Assembly: GCA_023313575.1 (NCBI GenBank)
Contig: JAJTTP010000001.1
Coordinates: forward strand, 3,720,001-3,784,000
DNA from: Eutypella sp. D-1
Taxonomy: Eukaryota; Ascomycota; Sordariomycetes; Xylariales; Diatrypaceae
Direction: 5' to 3'
Length of the DNA: 64,000 nt
The position numbers were made by a program, and so were the translations under genes. The notes below the pieces were generated by a model, which saw only the letters and a list, made by a program, of their open reading frames with translations, made no database searches and was not told the origin of the DNA. Positions 51,090-62,556 of the stretch are shown one piece after another. Every line of letters begins with the position of its first letter. The first letter of the stretch is position 1.

Positions 51090-51680
51090 GTCGGTAGAGT
51101 ACCTAGGGTTTCCAGACAAGCTACTGCCTTCCTATGTACCAATGTGCCTAGGTAGGTTGCCAACTACCTAGGCAGCTAGGGTAATTACCTACCTAGTAGG
51201 TAGATATAATAATTGCAGTAATGTTTTTCCATCAAGAAGGCGAACCGATAGCATTCCAACTTAGGGTACGACCTGATGCCTAAATATGCTCCGATACCGA
51301 GAAATGATACAGATGTACTTAGAGTAGGTACTTGCATCTGGACCTGTGGATAACATGTACCCAAAGTACTTTAGTTGCCAACCTAGGCAGTATGTACTAC
51401 CTGATGCTGCAGTGGAGTCCTGTTCACCGTAACCTGGTCCGATCACACAAGTAACAGAGTGCAGATTGCTTTGGTGTACGTACGAAGTAGAGTCGCAGGG
51501 ATGGATCTAAGTACAAGATACGTACGTAGGTAGCCGGGACAATAACTACCTACCTACATGTAGGTATCTAGGTATTGCCAAGGTACTTTCTTTTTTAGAT
51601 CTCTTTAGCAGATCTCTAGGGCTGGGTGTCTTGGATGCATGCCTGTAGGTACCTAAGTACTGCCTACTTAGGTATATGCG
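51090..51680. repeat. Cluster of CCTAGGTA/TACCTACCTAG palindromic motifs
   Basis: GTGCCTAGGTAGG, ACTACCTAGGCAG, ATTACCTACCTAGTAGGTAG, AACTACCTACCTACATGTAG and GTAGGTACCTAAGTACTG fall within 600 nt. Similar motifs recur at 2811-2850. This looks like a degenerate short interspersed or tandem repeat, not a coding feature. Confidence 0.5.
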
Positions 51681-52209
51681 AACAGTTACATGCGGAGGCA
51701 ATAAGACCAGACTTCATCCCCAGGTCCAGTGCTTATTGCAAAGCTATCTAAATTGGATGCCTCAGATAGACCTCGATTATAAAAGATGTCAAATCCTATG
51801 AAATATGTGGAATAAGCATATTATTATACGTTAGGGCTAGAAATGTCTTCCCGAAGTCCAGGTCGATGACATCACTCGCATGTATTATTTCCCCTTTTCG
51901 GCCGATTGCAACACCCTGTATTCAAATGAGGAGTACAAGGTAATAGAATTGCAGCACTGCCTACTGGACACTGCCTGCCTTGCTAGATAGCAGTAGCTAC
52001 CCTATACAGCTACCCCGCGATTTAGGGTTGTTGCCGATTGAAACCGCCCCTCCAATTGCGACTCTTCAATTGGTGGCTGCCAAGAAAAGCCAAGTGCCGG
52101 GGACATCCGCCCCGCAGTGATTGGCAAAAGATGCCATTTAATTGGTAAACTGGCACAGTCTCGGGCTGGCCGACCGGGACTGGCTTTTAAGGGAGTCCAT
52201 AGCGACGCG

Positions 52210-52219
52210 CCGGCATCGG
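52210..52219. promoter_or_regulatory. Candidate Leu3 binding site (CCG-N4-CGG)
   Basis: CCGGCATCGG is an everted CCG/CGG pair with a 4-nt spacer, the spacing Leu3 uses, with one mismatch to CCGGNNCCGG. It lies about 180 nt upstream of the LEU1 start. In yeasts Leu3 with alpha-isopropylmalate activates LEU1. Confidence 0.55.
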
Positions 52220-52397
52220 AGAAAATATCGAAGAACTTCACAAAGTACTAAAGAGTCCGATTGACGGCCTATCCGTCTAAATTCTACGATTCAGACTTCC
52301 GGGTAGAATAAGCTTTCCTTCTTCCTATCTTTATAAACCTCCCTTTTTCTCCTTTTTTCTTTTAGACATTTAGAGCATATCCCGGCCTGTCGACATC

Positions 52398-55008
52398 ATG
52401 CCGAGCGCAGTATCCCGCCCATTAACTCTGTACGACAAGGTCCTTCGCGACCATATCGTGGACGAGAAGGAAGATGGCACAATCCTGCTTTACATCGGTT
52501 TGTCTATGAGGAAACTACAATTTATCCCGTCCATTGCTGACAGTTGAGAAGATCGCCATCTGGTTCACGAAGTTACATCACCAGTTAGTACCCAGAAACC
52601 TCTATTCCTAATCCCGAACCTTCCCTTTATCTGTGGCTTCATCTTTATGCTCTTGAACACAAGCTTACCATAAAATCTGCTCCATAGCAAGCTTTCGAAG
52701 GCTTAAGAAATGCCAACAGGACGGTTAGGAGACCAGATTGTACGCTGGCTACTACCGATCACGTAGGTTCCAACCCCTCAAAGAGAACTAGGAATTTCCC
52801 AAAGCTAACAACAGTATTCAGAACATCCCGACCACACCTCGAACCAACTTCAAGAATGTGGCCACTTTCGTCCAGGAGCCTGACTCGAGAACGCAATGCA
52901 TGACCCTAGAGGATAACGTACGCGATTTCAACCTGACCTTCTTCGGGTTGGACGACAAAAGACAAGGGATTGTGCACATTATCGGCCCCGAGCAGGGATT
53001 TACCCTGCCTGGCACGACCGTTGTTTGCGGAGATAGCCACACCTCCACCCACGGGGCCTTCGGATCTCTCGCTCACGGCATAGGCACTAGCGAGGTCGAG
53101 CATGTGCTTGCCACTCAGACCTTGATTACGAGACGCAGCCAGAACATGAAGGTCCAGGTCGATGGAGAGTTGGCACCCGGCGTGAGCAGCAAGGATGTGA
53201 TCCTGCATGTTATTGGTGTCATCGGCACTGCCGGAGGCACTGGTTGCGTCATCGAATTCTGTGGGTCTGCTATCCGTAACCTTAGCATGGAAGCCCGAAT
53301 GTCTATTTGCAACATGGCTATCGAGGCTGGTGCTAGGGCTGGGATGATCGCGCCCGATGCTATAACTTTCGACTATCTCAGGGGCCGCCCTCTGGCACCT
53401 AAGGTTGATAGCCCTCAATGGAAACGCGCAATCTCCTATTGGTCTACGCTAAAGACCGACCCCGGCGCCAAATTCGACACGGAGGTCTATATCGATGCGA
53501 AAGACATTGCTCCTACTGTTTCTTGGGGTACTTCTCCCCAAGATGTCGTTCCCATCACCGCCGTCGTTCCGGGCCCCGATGATTTCTCCGACCCACAAAA
53601 GAAGGAGGCTTGCGTGCGTGCTCTCGAGTACATGGGTTTGACCGCCGGAACCCCTATGGAAGACATTGTGCTAGATAAGATCTTCATTGGCAGCTGTACG
53701 AATGCCCGTATCGAGGATCTGCGCACCGCCGCCAAAGTTGTTGAGGGCAAGAAAGTTGCGCCAAACATCAAGCACGCCATGATCGTGCCAGGTTCAGGAC
53801 TTGTGAAGCAGCAGGCGGAGCAGGAGGGCCTGGATAAAATCTTCACTGACGCCGGGTTTGATTGGCGCGAGGCGGGTTGCTCAATGTGCTTGGGAATGAA
53901 CCCAGATATCCTCTCGCCTAAGGAACGCTGTGCTTCGACTTCCAACCGCAATTTTGAAGGCCGCCAAGGTGCCCTGGGTCGGACACATCTCGTGTCTCCT
54001 GCGGTGGCTGCTGCATGCGCCCTTGTTGGCAAGCTAGCTGATGTCAGGAAAGTCACCAGTGCTGCTAACCTCGCCCCGGTGAAGATTTCTCCCCAGATTG
54101 AGGTCGGAGATGCAAGCATGGAGTACGCTTCCAGCGACGAAGATATGGACCACTTGATGGATGTTCCCGAAGACGGCGACGCATCCGCTGCCAACGGTGG
54201 TAGTGGGGCCCCCACCTCGGGTGGCATGGCTACATTTACTCAAGTAAAGGGCATCGTCGCACCCCTGGACCGATCAAACGTCGACACGGATGCCATCATT
54301 CCCAAGCAGTTCCTTAAAACCATCAAGCGGTCCGGTCTTGGCACGGCCCTGTTCTACCAGTGGCGGTACGATACAGAAACCAACAAGGAGAATCCCGACT
54401 TCGTTCTCAACCAGCCACCCTACCGGGACGCCAAGATATTAGTCGTCTCCGGTCCGAATTTCGGCTGTGGGTCAAGTCGTGAGCACGCGCCTTGGGCTCT
54501 TCTTGACTTCGGCATTAGGTGTATCATCGCTCCTTCTTTTGGGTAAGTCCAACTCCATTAATGATATAAATCTTGGTGCAAGTATTGTAGAAGTCGCATA
54601 CTAATTTCGCGCAGTGACATTTTCCGCTCCAACTGCTTCAAGAACAGCATGCTGCCGCTCGTGATGGAGCAGGCGGATATCGAGAAGATCACGGCAGAGG
54701 CACGGGCTGGTCGCGAGATTGAGATCGACCTGCCGAACCAGTCGATCAAGGCGGCCGACGGTACGGAGCTAGGCCAGTTTGAGGTCGATGGATTCAAGAA
54801 GCATTGCCTTATCAATGGCCTAGATGATATCGGCCTGACCATGCAAATGGAGAAGAAGATTCAGGACTTCGAGAAGCGGCGGACGGCCCGGTACCCCTGG
54901 CTCGATGGCACGGGATACTTAGAAAGGAAGGGACCCGTCAAGGTAGAGGCTGCTGCGGTGCCCAAGACGAATCGTGGGGAGGTCAAGAAGGAACCCCTTG
55001 AGTGGTAG
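52398..55008 (+). CDS. LEU1: 3-isopropylmalate dehydratase (fused large and small subunits)
   Basis: Exons 52398-52497, 52552-52583, 52688-52762, 52822-54542 and 54615-55008 give 773 residues, all in phase. It isomerises 2- to 3-isopropylmalate in leucine synthesis. The large, aconitase-like half has [49 protein letters not shown], and the [4Fe-4S] ligands Cys361 ([13 protein letters not shown]), Cys422 and Cys425 (CSMCLG). An acidic linker (about 495-540) leads to the swivelling small-subunit domain with [22 protein letters not shown] and [17 protein letters not shown]. The C-terminal extension is lysine-rich. Exon 2 (32 nt) is very short. A Leu3-like site upstream suggests control by the leucine regulator. 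Confidence 0.95.
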
Positions 55009-56009
55009 GGCTGAGTGGTAATGAGAATAAAGGACAAAACAGTAAAAACAAAGCGCTATTATCTACTATGATCGTTGATCTGCCTGTCTCACCATGCGTC
55101 TTATTTATATGCTACTGATGTTGCAATGACTACTCGCTTTTAGCTTCTGTTTGCAAGCATGATCCATCTCGATCATTTTCTTGCTTTATGATTAGATAGC
55201 CATGGAATAACCAGATCAAGTGGGATTATAGTATGAGGATAATGAGAATGGGCCAATCTCTAGCTTTCAATGCGTACTATAGCATGCTCTAGCCTTCAAG
55301 AAGCCCAAGAGACTCATCAAATTCTACTACCAGCCAGCAAGTTCATCCTCGCTGATTCGCAGCAGTTGTGCAATGGCAGAGTAGGGACGACGATGTATGC
55401 TTGCCAGAATCAACTACGAACCGGGCAGCACAAGGGATTGCTGTTACTTACCATACTACAATGGTATCATTCACATTCTAGTGCACCATGCAAGCTACCA
55501 AGAATGCAAACATGTGCCACCTCGTGGACGGCGTCTTCGTACTCTAATACCACGTACATATATACAACACTGTAGCACTGCCAGTAACGGTATCACCGCC
55601 GAGGAAGCAAACAAAGAGAAGGGCAGCTTTCTGTTCGACAGCGAGGTAGTCCGACCTATCAAGTTTTATTTTTGGCGAAGCTTGTTTTCCTTCCAGATGC
55701 GACTGGGGATTAGGAAATCAAACAACAGAGCCGGCAGCAGGCCATCACCAATACAAACCATATTATCCTATCACTACACACCATCGTCATAGCAACACAG
55801 GCTACCCATCTGATAAGTTCCTTCCTTTCCAGGACTGACTAGTAGCTTATTTTCGATTTTCCTGTAACCCATCCCCCCACCTTGCAAGCTTCGAGAAGAA
55901 AAAAAAAGAGAAAGAAAAAGAAACCGTTTCATCCGTCCACACCCACCCACACACGCCCGCAGACACTTCCTCTTCCAGAATCAAGGTATCCCAACTGCCG
56001 AACACAGCC
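55009..56009. other. 1.0-kb spacer
   Basis: The 3' flank of LEU1 and the promoter of the next gene, with a purine tract at about 55892-55922. Frames at 55270-55575 and 55397-55792 show no family. Confidence 0.5.
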
Positions 56010-57091
56010 ATGTGGCCCTCCTCTTCCGCCTCGTCTACGTCACACCCGCGCCGTAGTACCACGGGTGTCGAGCAGTGGGGCCTCGCCCGACGGCGCTGCG
56101 CCGCGCCTCCCCCGTACCTGGAGACTATCATGCCGCGCATGATGCGGGGTCTGATCGATCAGCAGGAGACGCTGGGAAGTCGCGTGATCGTCGTTCCGAG
56201 CGCCAATGTCAACGCTGACAACAAAAATAATGCTGCACTTTCTTCGTCTTGTAACAGCAACAACAGCAGCAACGGCAATGGCATCGACGTAGCGACCGAA
56301 GCGGAAACGTCGATTTACCGGTACGCAGTGACGAGCGGCGGCACCGCGTACGTTGCGCACGCCGGCGACCTCGAGCGCCTGGATAGTTTGCGATTCGGTA
56401 CCCGCGGCAGTCGCATGCTCCACCGTGACCTGGTAGTCAACAACATCCGCGCCGTGGACGTCGGAAGCACCGCCGATCCAGTAAGCCGCACGCGGCTCCT
56501 CGGTCTCAGTGACGTCCAGGACGAGGACGCTGTCGAGGCCGCCAGGCAGGTTTTCGATGCTTACGGCATCGCGTACGATGGACCCGGCGAGACAGGTGGT
56601 GAATTGGTGCGTTATTCCGGTTCATTTTGTCTTAACCTTTCTTTTTAACTCGTAGCTTCGCCTCGAGTGTCTTGCATTTGTGGTTCGACTAGAATAGTTG
56701 ACTAATGCGCGGTGTCTAGTGAGTAAAAGAAAAAGCGACATCCCTTCAGACATATCGAGGAGCAAAAGCCAAGGTCCGGCATACGGAAGGAGAAGTCCGT
56801 GTCGGGTACAGCCCACGCTTAAACAACAATGCCCATCTTACACAACTGCATACGCGCTCTATTTCACCCTGACCCGAGATCTACAGACGCTGACGATCAA
56901 ATAACAGCTTTCCCCGCGCGACGGGCTGGTACATCCTCACGGCGAACAAGCTGCTGCAAGACCAGATGCGGATGCTAGAGGAATATGCTGACGCGTTCGG
57001 TGGCGCCAGAATCGAGAAGATCGTCGTCTTCACCAAGTGGGTGACGCCGGCGAAGCGTGGCCTGTTCATGATGACACACTTGACGCGCTAA
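56010..57091 (+). CDS. Conserved fungal protein of unknown function
   Basis: Exon 1 runs from 56010 and the last exon from about 56908 to TAA 57089-57091. The N-terminus is serine/arginine-rich, then APPPYLETIMPRMMRGLIDQQ, a Ser/Asn low-complexity stretch, SIYRYAVTSGGTAYVAHAGD and LHRDLVVNNIRAVDV. The last exon reads FPRATGWYILTANKLLQDQM and ARIEKIVVFTKWVTPAKRG, clearly part of the same conserved protein. The natural donor (GAATTG, then GTGCGT at 56607) and the only good acceptor (AACAG, 56903-56907) leave the frame one base off. So the junction is unresolved: an unseen mini-exon, a non-canonical site, or a frameshift making this a pseudogene. No catalytic motif is seen, and localisation is probably intracellular. 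Confidence 0.6.
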
Positions 57092-57560
57092 GGAATATAC
57101 CAGTATGGATTTCTGAGCATTTAGGCGTTTGGTTGGTCTCTTGGAGGTCCTTAGATGGAAAGCTGACTGGCGTTGGGGGGTAGAGAGTGGTAAGGATGAG
57201 AGGATTGGTAAACGAAGGGAACAAGAGCTAGATGGTCGTGGGGCGGTTATCTGATTCCCCCGTACTCACTCTCAGCTCTGAGGATGGCGGTAGTATAGAC
57301 CTTTCCAATGAAACATCGATGGACTGGGAGTTGGTTGACTCAGTGGTTAGTATAGACAGGAGATGGGTCAAAGAGATGATTCAAGAGCACTTACTATAAA
57401 TAATGCCTGGAATCCCCTAGTCTCTCAGTCTTCTTCGCCCGCTAGAACCACATTTTCAACCATAATCCACCAGTACGGCGACTACCTTCACTTGGTGTCA
57501 AAAAGTTCTAATATTTCCAAGTGCCAACATAGAGAGATCGACACGGGGAGGTATTGCGCC
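57092..57560. other. Spacer
   Basis: The 3' flank of the preceding gene and the 5' leader of the small cysteine-rich gene. The frame stays open from 57363 to that gene's ATG, but the leader sequence shows no conserved feature. Confidence 0.5.
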
Positions 57561-57953
57561 ATGAGTCAGAACAATTGGAATGCCAAACGGCCGAGCCAAG
57601 CCAGCCAGGCTGGTCAGGCCGGTCCGCCCAGCCAGTCCGGTCGATTCGGTTTTTGGGGCCCGGCCTTTGGCGCGAATGGCCCATTTATTAGCCTAGCCTC
57701 GTCCCGTCACAGGCGCGGAGGGTTATATCCTTCGGGCCTTCGAGGTTGGCCTTCCGTGACGACCTCATCCATCCGGGCATCCCCGCACTTCGTAGGACCT
57801 AACATTGGCGATGGACCATTCCCTGGGTATGCCTGCGTGGGAACCTGCACGTGCCTCTGCGGGTGCAAGGTGGAGGTCGACGGCTGGAGGCGAGCCTGTC
57901 GTGGCTGCGCCGGTGGTGAACATTATGATCCCGATAACCCTGACATTGTATGA
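57561..57953 (+). CDS. Small protein with C-terminal cysteine cluster, unknown
   Basis: This model uses the ATG at 57561 (MSQNNWNAKRPSQ) and gives 130 residues; an ATG at 57363 would add 66 residues of unconvincing leader. The N-terminal part is Gln/Gly/Pro/Ser-rich with QASQAGQAG repeats and FGFWGPAFGANGPF. The C-terminus has a dense cysteine cluster, YACVGTCTCLCGCKVEV and CRGCAGG, seven cysteines in about 30 residues, which suggests a small metal-binding finger. No signal peptide is visible. I recognise no family; it could be lineage-specific. Confidence 0.5.
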   Translation: MSQNNWNAKRPSQASQAGQAGPPSQSGRFGFWGPAFGANGPFISLASSRHRRGGLYPSGLRGWPSVTTSSIRASPHFVGPNIGDGPFPGYACVGTCTCLCGCKVEVDGWRRACRGCAGGEHYDPDNPDIV

Positions 57954-58714
57954 ACTGGGCCTCCGCGGAGAAATTCCCAGGCCAGGCCCAAAATTATTAG
58001 AGATAAAAATAGATGGATAATGATGGGCATTGAAGACTTTCGCGCCTCCAACGCTGATCCACGATCCGAGTGTCCCTAAGGGAGGAGTTGCATATCCTAA
58101 GGCGTATAGATACATAGCTCTCAGTATACCTCCTGGACCAATTAATTGATGCTCATATATTTCTTGGATTTCAATTCTAGGCTGAATAATTGATTAGTTA
58201 ACGTTAGCCGTTGCTATCGTGGGGATACCTGCGTAGTTATCTGTTGGTGTGTGGAGAAAATGAATAAGGTGGGTCAGGTTTACTCCTTTTCTAATCCACC
58301 CCTTTCTTAGTAAATATATTTAAAGGTGGAGAAAGGGGCTGAGGGTCTCCGCATATGACCGAGGTTTCGGAAAACTCAGCATTATCATGTCATGTAATAG
58401 GGCACATTCAAGCCACTCAATAGTTAAGTCCACATCGTTTTAAGTATCTATAAGTAAACCCATTATGATATCCTCCTGCTTTACTCGGATATTTCATCCA
58501 GCAATGCCGTACGCTGACCGCAAAAGCAAACTCTCTGATTTTCTGGGTAGTAGGTAGTATCCCCAGAAGGTAGGATTAATTTATCCGAATAATCGTAACT
58601 TCGTGAGTGAAAATAACGCATGACGTGTCTCATGGTCTCACTTTGTTATGGCTTGGCACTCTATAACATTTTTGCTCACTTCGCATCCCTTCAGTTTCTC
58701 ACCCTGCCATGCCC
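57954..58714. other. Spacer
   Basis: AT-rich sequence with an imperfect palindrome CCACCCCTTTCT..AGGTGGAGAAAGGGG near 58297-58340. No gene is supported. Confidence 0.5.
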
Positions 58715-59240
58715 TCATCGCAGCGTATCCTCTATATCCTTGATCACCCGCCGCTTCCTTCCTTTTCGCTTGAGACCGCAAGTCTCCACGTGCTGGATGT
58801 GCTGCTCGCGGCAACGGTCCTCCTGCCCACAGCGACATCTGAAGGTCACACCCTCCGCTGCTTCGCAGTCTTTCTTGTATTTCAAGTGGCGCGTGTGGTG
58901 GTCCTTCCGCAAAGCTAATCTCCCGCACCGGCAGCGATAGGCTATATTGGCACAGGCTTCTGACTCCTTCGCTATGTGAGCGCGCGAGCTCTCGAGGTGG
59001 CGATCTTAGTCGCGGCGACTGCGAAAGGTCCTGCCGCTGCATTTAGAACTATGACAACGGAATGGCCGGTTCTAATGCTTGTCTAACTCGTGTTTCCTGT
59101 CATCTTTCGTCAACAACGTGCACACAAAAGACTCTTATAGGATTCGGAGCGTACTTGCAGCGGTCGCGATTTGGAAAGCGCTCGGGAAAGTGTTGGCATC
59201 GACAACACCATGCTGTCCTAGTCAGATACTTCCAGGAACA
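58715..59240 (-). pseudogene. C2H2-type zinc-finger gene, interrupted by stops
   Basis: One frame on the minus strand carries, with stops and shifts, RCQHFPERFPNRDRCKYAPN, then TKDDRKHELDKH, a TAG, NRPFRCHSSKCSGRTFRSRRD, a TAA, DRHLESSRAHIAKESEACAN, IAYRCRCGRLALRKDHHTRH and VTFRCRCGQEDRCREQHIQH. These are several C2H2-like fingers, the last two of RCRCG..H..H form. The stops fit C-to-T/G-to-A changes (Trp codon to TAG, Gln codon to TAA), as from RIP-type decay. The remaining KRKGRKRRVIKDIEDTLR end is intact up to a stop at 58715. It is a dead relative of the C2H2 finger genes common in filamentous fungi. Confidence 0.6.
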
Positions 59241-59461
59241 AGATTAATATGACGCGCATGTACTGGACCCCCACTGCCACACTCTGCCACTAATAGGTCA
59301 GAAAAGGTTATGATATGTTGTCCATCTTCCTTTTCTCTTGCTTCATGTAATTCTGGCTTGATACTAGATTACACCTAGCCAGATTGCATATGGAGAATAA
59401 TCTCGCACGTATGGTTTGACTGTGTTGCATTGTATATTAATCCTTTTATACGGCGCATACC

Positions 59462-62400
59462 TCATCTCAGATCCGCTAAGAACTGGTAACTCCCTGACCC
59501 GACCTCAATGATTGTTCGGCCGTCTTTGGAATCGACGCTCAGAATACCGTCAGTATTGGCCTGCAGCCCCTTTCCACCTTCGGAGATGGACGTGCTATTA
59601 AGATATACAGTGCCCTTAGACCCTACAGGTACAACGACGTCGTAAGAAAGGGCCGTCCCATTCAGATTCCAGCTCGCTGATACGACACCTTTGGTAGTAC
59701 GGTAGCTAGTTCTTGCCGATGTCAAGTCGCCCACGATCACCGGGCGGAACTCGATTTCCTTCCACGCGACACTGTTCGCCCTGGTATAAACCACTAAGCT
59801 GTAAAATCCATAAATCGCCAATGCCGTACCTAGTCGACAGTGTTTAAATACATAATTAGAAGCTTCCAAAACGTCGGGTGTGAGACGACTCACATGAAGT
59901 GGTTCCAGCTGCTGCCAGTTCTTGGTGCATCCCAGTGCTCCCACAGTGATGTCGCCCCGAATGTAACCTGTGAGCCATAGCTGGGTATGGTTTTCTGGTC
60001 GAAAAGTTTATACAGAACATCGTCTCGACCAGCCTTGTGGAGAACTCGGATCAAACCTGTCAATTCCTTCACTGAGTAACTAGCACCATCACTGTAGCTC
60101 CGTGCTCTTATCTACTTGAGAGAGACTTACTTGGAAGAGAGATCTCCCCAACCGTCCAGTGCCAGTCGTAATTCTCGAGAGACGATACTATATTCTTTAG
60201 CACAGCAGGCTTATGCTCGTCAGTGACGGCGCCCATGTCTAGGGCGATGGCGTTACAGCCCTGGCAATTAGTGGCGTAGTGAGGCGAGCCGGTTTTGTTG
60301 AACCACATAGAATTGAACCCCTTCTCGATACTCTCTGACAAGTCTCGATAGCTGGCAGCTTCAGGAGTGTTTCCGAGAATCTCTTCGATCTCGGCCATAT
60401 CGCGTGCTACTTGTTGATAGCCAAAAGTCGACGTCACGCCCTTAGGAGTAGTCTTGTCTGCTGTTTTGTCAACTTGGAAGCATGATTTATACAATATTTG
60501 CTTACCCAGTGTGAGCGAGTCTCCGAGGCCACCATCGTCCAAATAATTATGACCATTGGCTCTTTTCTTGAGGTACTCCATGTACCCTAGCATCGCATCA
60601 TGCTTTATCTTCAAAATATCAACGTCGCCGTAGTATTTGTATAGCTTCAAAGGGGCGGAAACTATTGCTCGGCCCCACTACGATATCATTAGCTTAAACG
60701 TGTAGAGCTCTGCGCCAAGGACTCTAACTTACGTTCGGATCGTTCCGATAACCACCACCCATGGGTTGGCCGCTATAAAGTGATCAGTTTCTACGAACCG
60801 CATATCGTAATCAATTACTTACAATTCAGGAGCAATGCCAGGAATCAGCCCTGGGACATCACCTGCTTGAGCTTCGGCCATCGTGCGGATCATGTCGTCA
60901 CCATAAGCCTGAATATCGTACCCGAGAGCCAGCGGCTCAAACACTAGATGATCCTGCTCAAGCCATCCATATTTCTCTCTACGGGGGCAGTCGGTCAAGA
61001 CCGAGTGCATATTGCTCTATATTTCCATATTAATACCGTATCAGCATTGAAAGTTCGGGCTAATAGATCAAACACACACCTGAATCGAGCGGTCAATAAT
61101 CTTGTGAATGCTATTGAACAGGCTATTACTGGTCGATACAGATAGTACCTGCTCATTCGCCGCTCGAATGACGGAAGCGGTCATGTCCAATGCAGAAGGA
61201 GTCCATGTCAAGTTAACGCCGATGTACTGCATTCCGTGGTAGAGAAACCTGGGAGAGTACACCTCGTTGTTCTCACCCTTGATGGTGTAGGCGTCGAAAA
61301 TAGGGCCTTCACTGGTGCGTTGGTCGGGGCTGCCGCCCTCACTGACGATTTCTGAAGGATAGAAAACGATCCGGGTTCCGGATAGCTAGACGTATTGAGA
61401 ATCAGCACGCATTGTAATGCTTGAATATGCGACACGGTTAGATACCTACACCTTTCCCGTTGATTTTGAGAGTGAAAGTACCTGCGAAGTTTACGCCGAA
61501 GTCGAAGACCCACTGGCTGCCGACCCTGTTGACTGCGATTGCCTCGAAAGTCCCCACGACCTTCATCCGAGCTCCCCTGGGGCTCAACAACCTGCCGCGG
61601 GGGCCAGTGGTGATAGAAGCTTTGGTCCAGCCAGATCGCTTTCCAGAGGTCTTCGACCAGTTTGGTATCTCCTTTCGTGCGTCATATTCCTCGCCCCCGT
61701 ACCAGTGGCCTTCTAGATAAGGACCCTGTACACTTGTGACCCATGACCCATCTGAAATGACCCTAAATATTCCAGTGAGACAAGTATACTCCAGTTGAGA
61801 AATCAATTTCAATTCTTCCTCCGGCACAACCAGCTTAGTGTACCGCCCTCCAAGCGGCTGGTCTGCTTGGTATATACCCTTCCCAAGAGCAACACCAATG
61901 ACGTTCCTGCCGAGATGTAGTTGTTTTGTGATGTCGTATGTCGAATAAAGTGCCGTCTTATTCAAATTGGAATACCCTGGGTTTAGGACTGAGTCTCCCA
62001 CGACTTCGCCGTTGATTTCTGGTGCATGGATACCAAGCCCGAGCAGGTAAAGCCGTGCCTTGATGGGAACGCAAGGGACTGTGAATTCCTTTGCAAAGAG
62101 CGGTAGCGAACTCTTTCCGGGTGAGTAGTTCCGATTTGTGATCCAAGATCCTTTCCAATCCGACTGTTCGAGGAGCGATACCTCAAAGTTCGATAACTCG
62201 CTCCAGTCAGAAGACTTCCCCTGCGAGTCCCAGACACGGACCCTCCAGTATACTATCGATCGAGAATTTAGCCCCTTTCCATTGTACCTAGCGATGTTAT
62301 CGGTAGACCAGATGCGGCCACTATCCCACAAGTCCGGGAGATTCCTTACACCATCAGAACCGGCGGCTTGAATCTGATACGCGGTTTGTGCATCCCCACG

Positions 62401-62556
62401 CTTCGATGAGTTCAGCCGCCATGATAACCGGGGATGGGTTGAGTCGACTGCAATAGGTTTACTGATCCCATCAGTCCTCAAAGACCCGCACTCGATCGAG
62501 ATGGCCTCAATGGCATGCGTGAGAATAGCGAAAGAAAGAAACCAGGAGACCTTCAT
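59462..62556 (-). CDS. Secreted alpha-L-rhamnosidase, GH78
   Basis: Exons 62556-61452, 61351-61080, 61016-60823, 60772-60733, 60677-60131, 60071-59894 and 59798-59462 give about 890 residues. The signal peptide MKVSWFLSFAILTHAIEAIS precedes the N-terminal beta-sandwich modules (IVYWRVRVWDSQGKSSDWS, then LYLLGLGIHAPEINGEVVGD, GKGIYQADQPLGGRY). The (alpha/alpha)6 catalytic domain begins with YSPRFLYHGMQYIGV and DCPRREKYGWLEQDHL, whose acidic residues fit the catalytic region, then YLDDGGLGD, NYDWHWTVGEISLP and TIPSYGSQVTFGATSLWEHWD. The C-terminal beta domain has WKEIEFRPVIVGDLTSA. It removes terminal L-rhamnose from plant polysaccharides and glycosides outside the cell. The final acceptor is uncertain: the favoured model drops a FGTALAIYGFYS stretch read only in another frame, so a frameshift near 59830-59890 is possible. 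Confidence 0.88.

Larger units (their letters stand above)
50265..52397. other. 2.1-kb spacer with palindromic CCTAGGTA repeats and LEU1 promoter
   Basis: The left end is the promoter of the YHGT gene. From about 51090 to 51680 the sequence is dense in CTACCTAGGTAGG-like motifs. The right 300 nt are the LEU1 promoter, with ATTGG/CCAAT boxes (about 52047-52075 and 52117-52145) and a Leu3-like site. No gene is supported. Confidence 0.5.

Noticed and set aside
56607..56905. U12-type or AT-AC intron explaining the frame problem
   Set aside because: An AC acceptor at 56904-56905 would restore frame, but the donor is ordinary GT and no U12 donor consensus is present.
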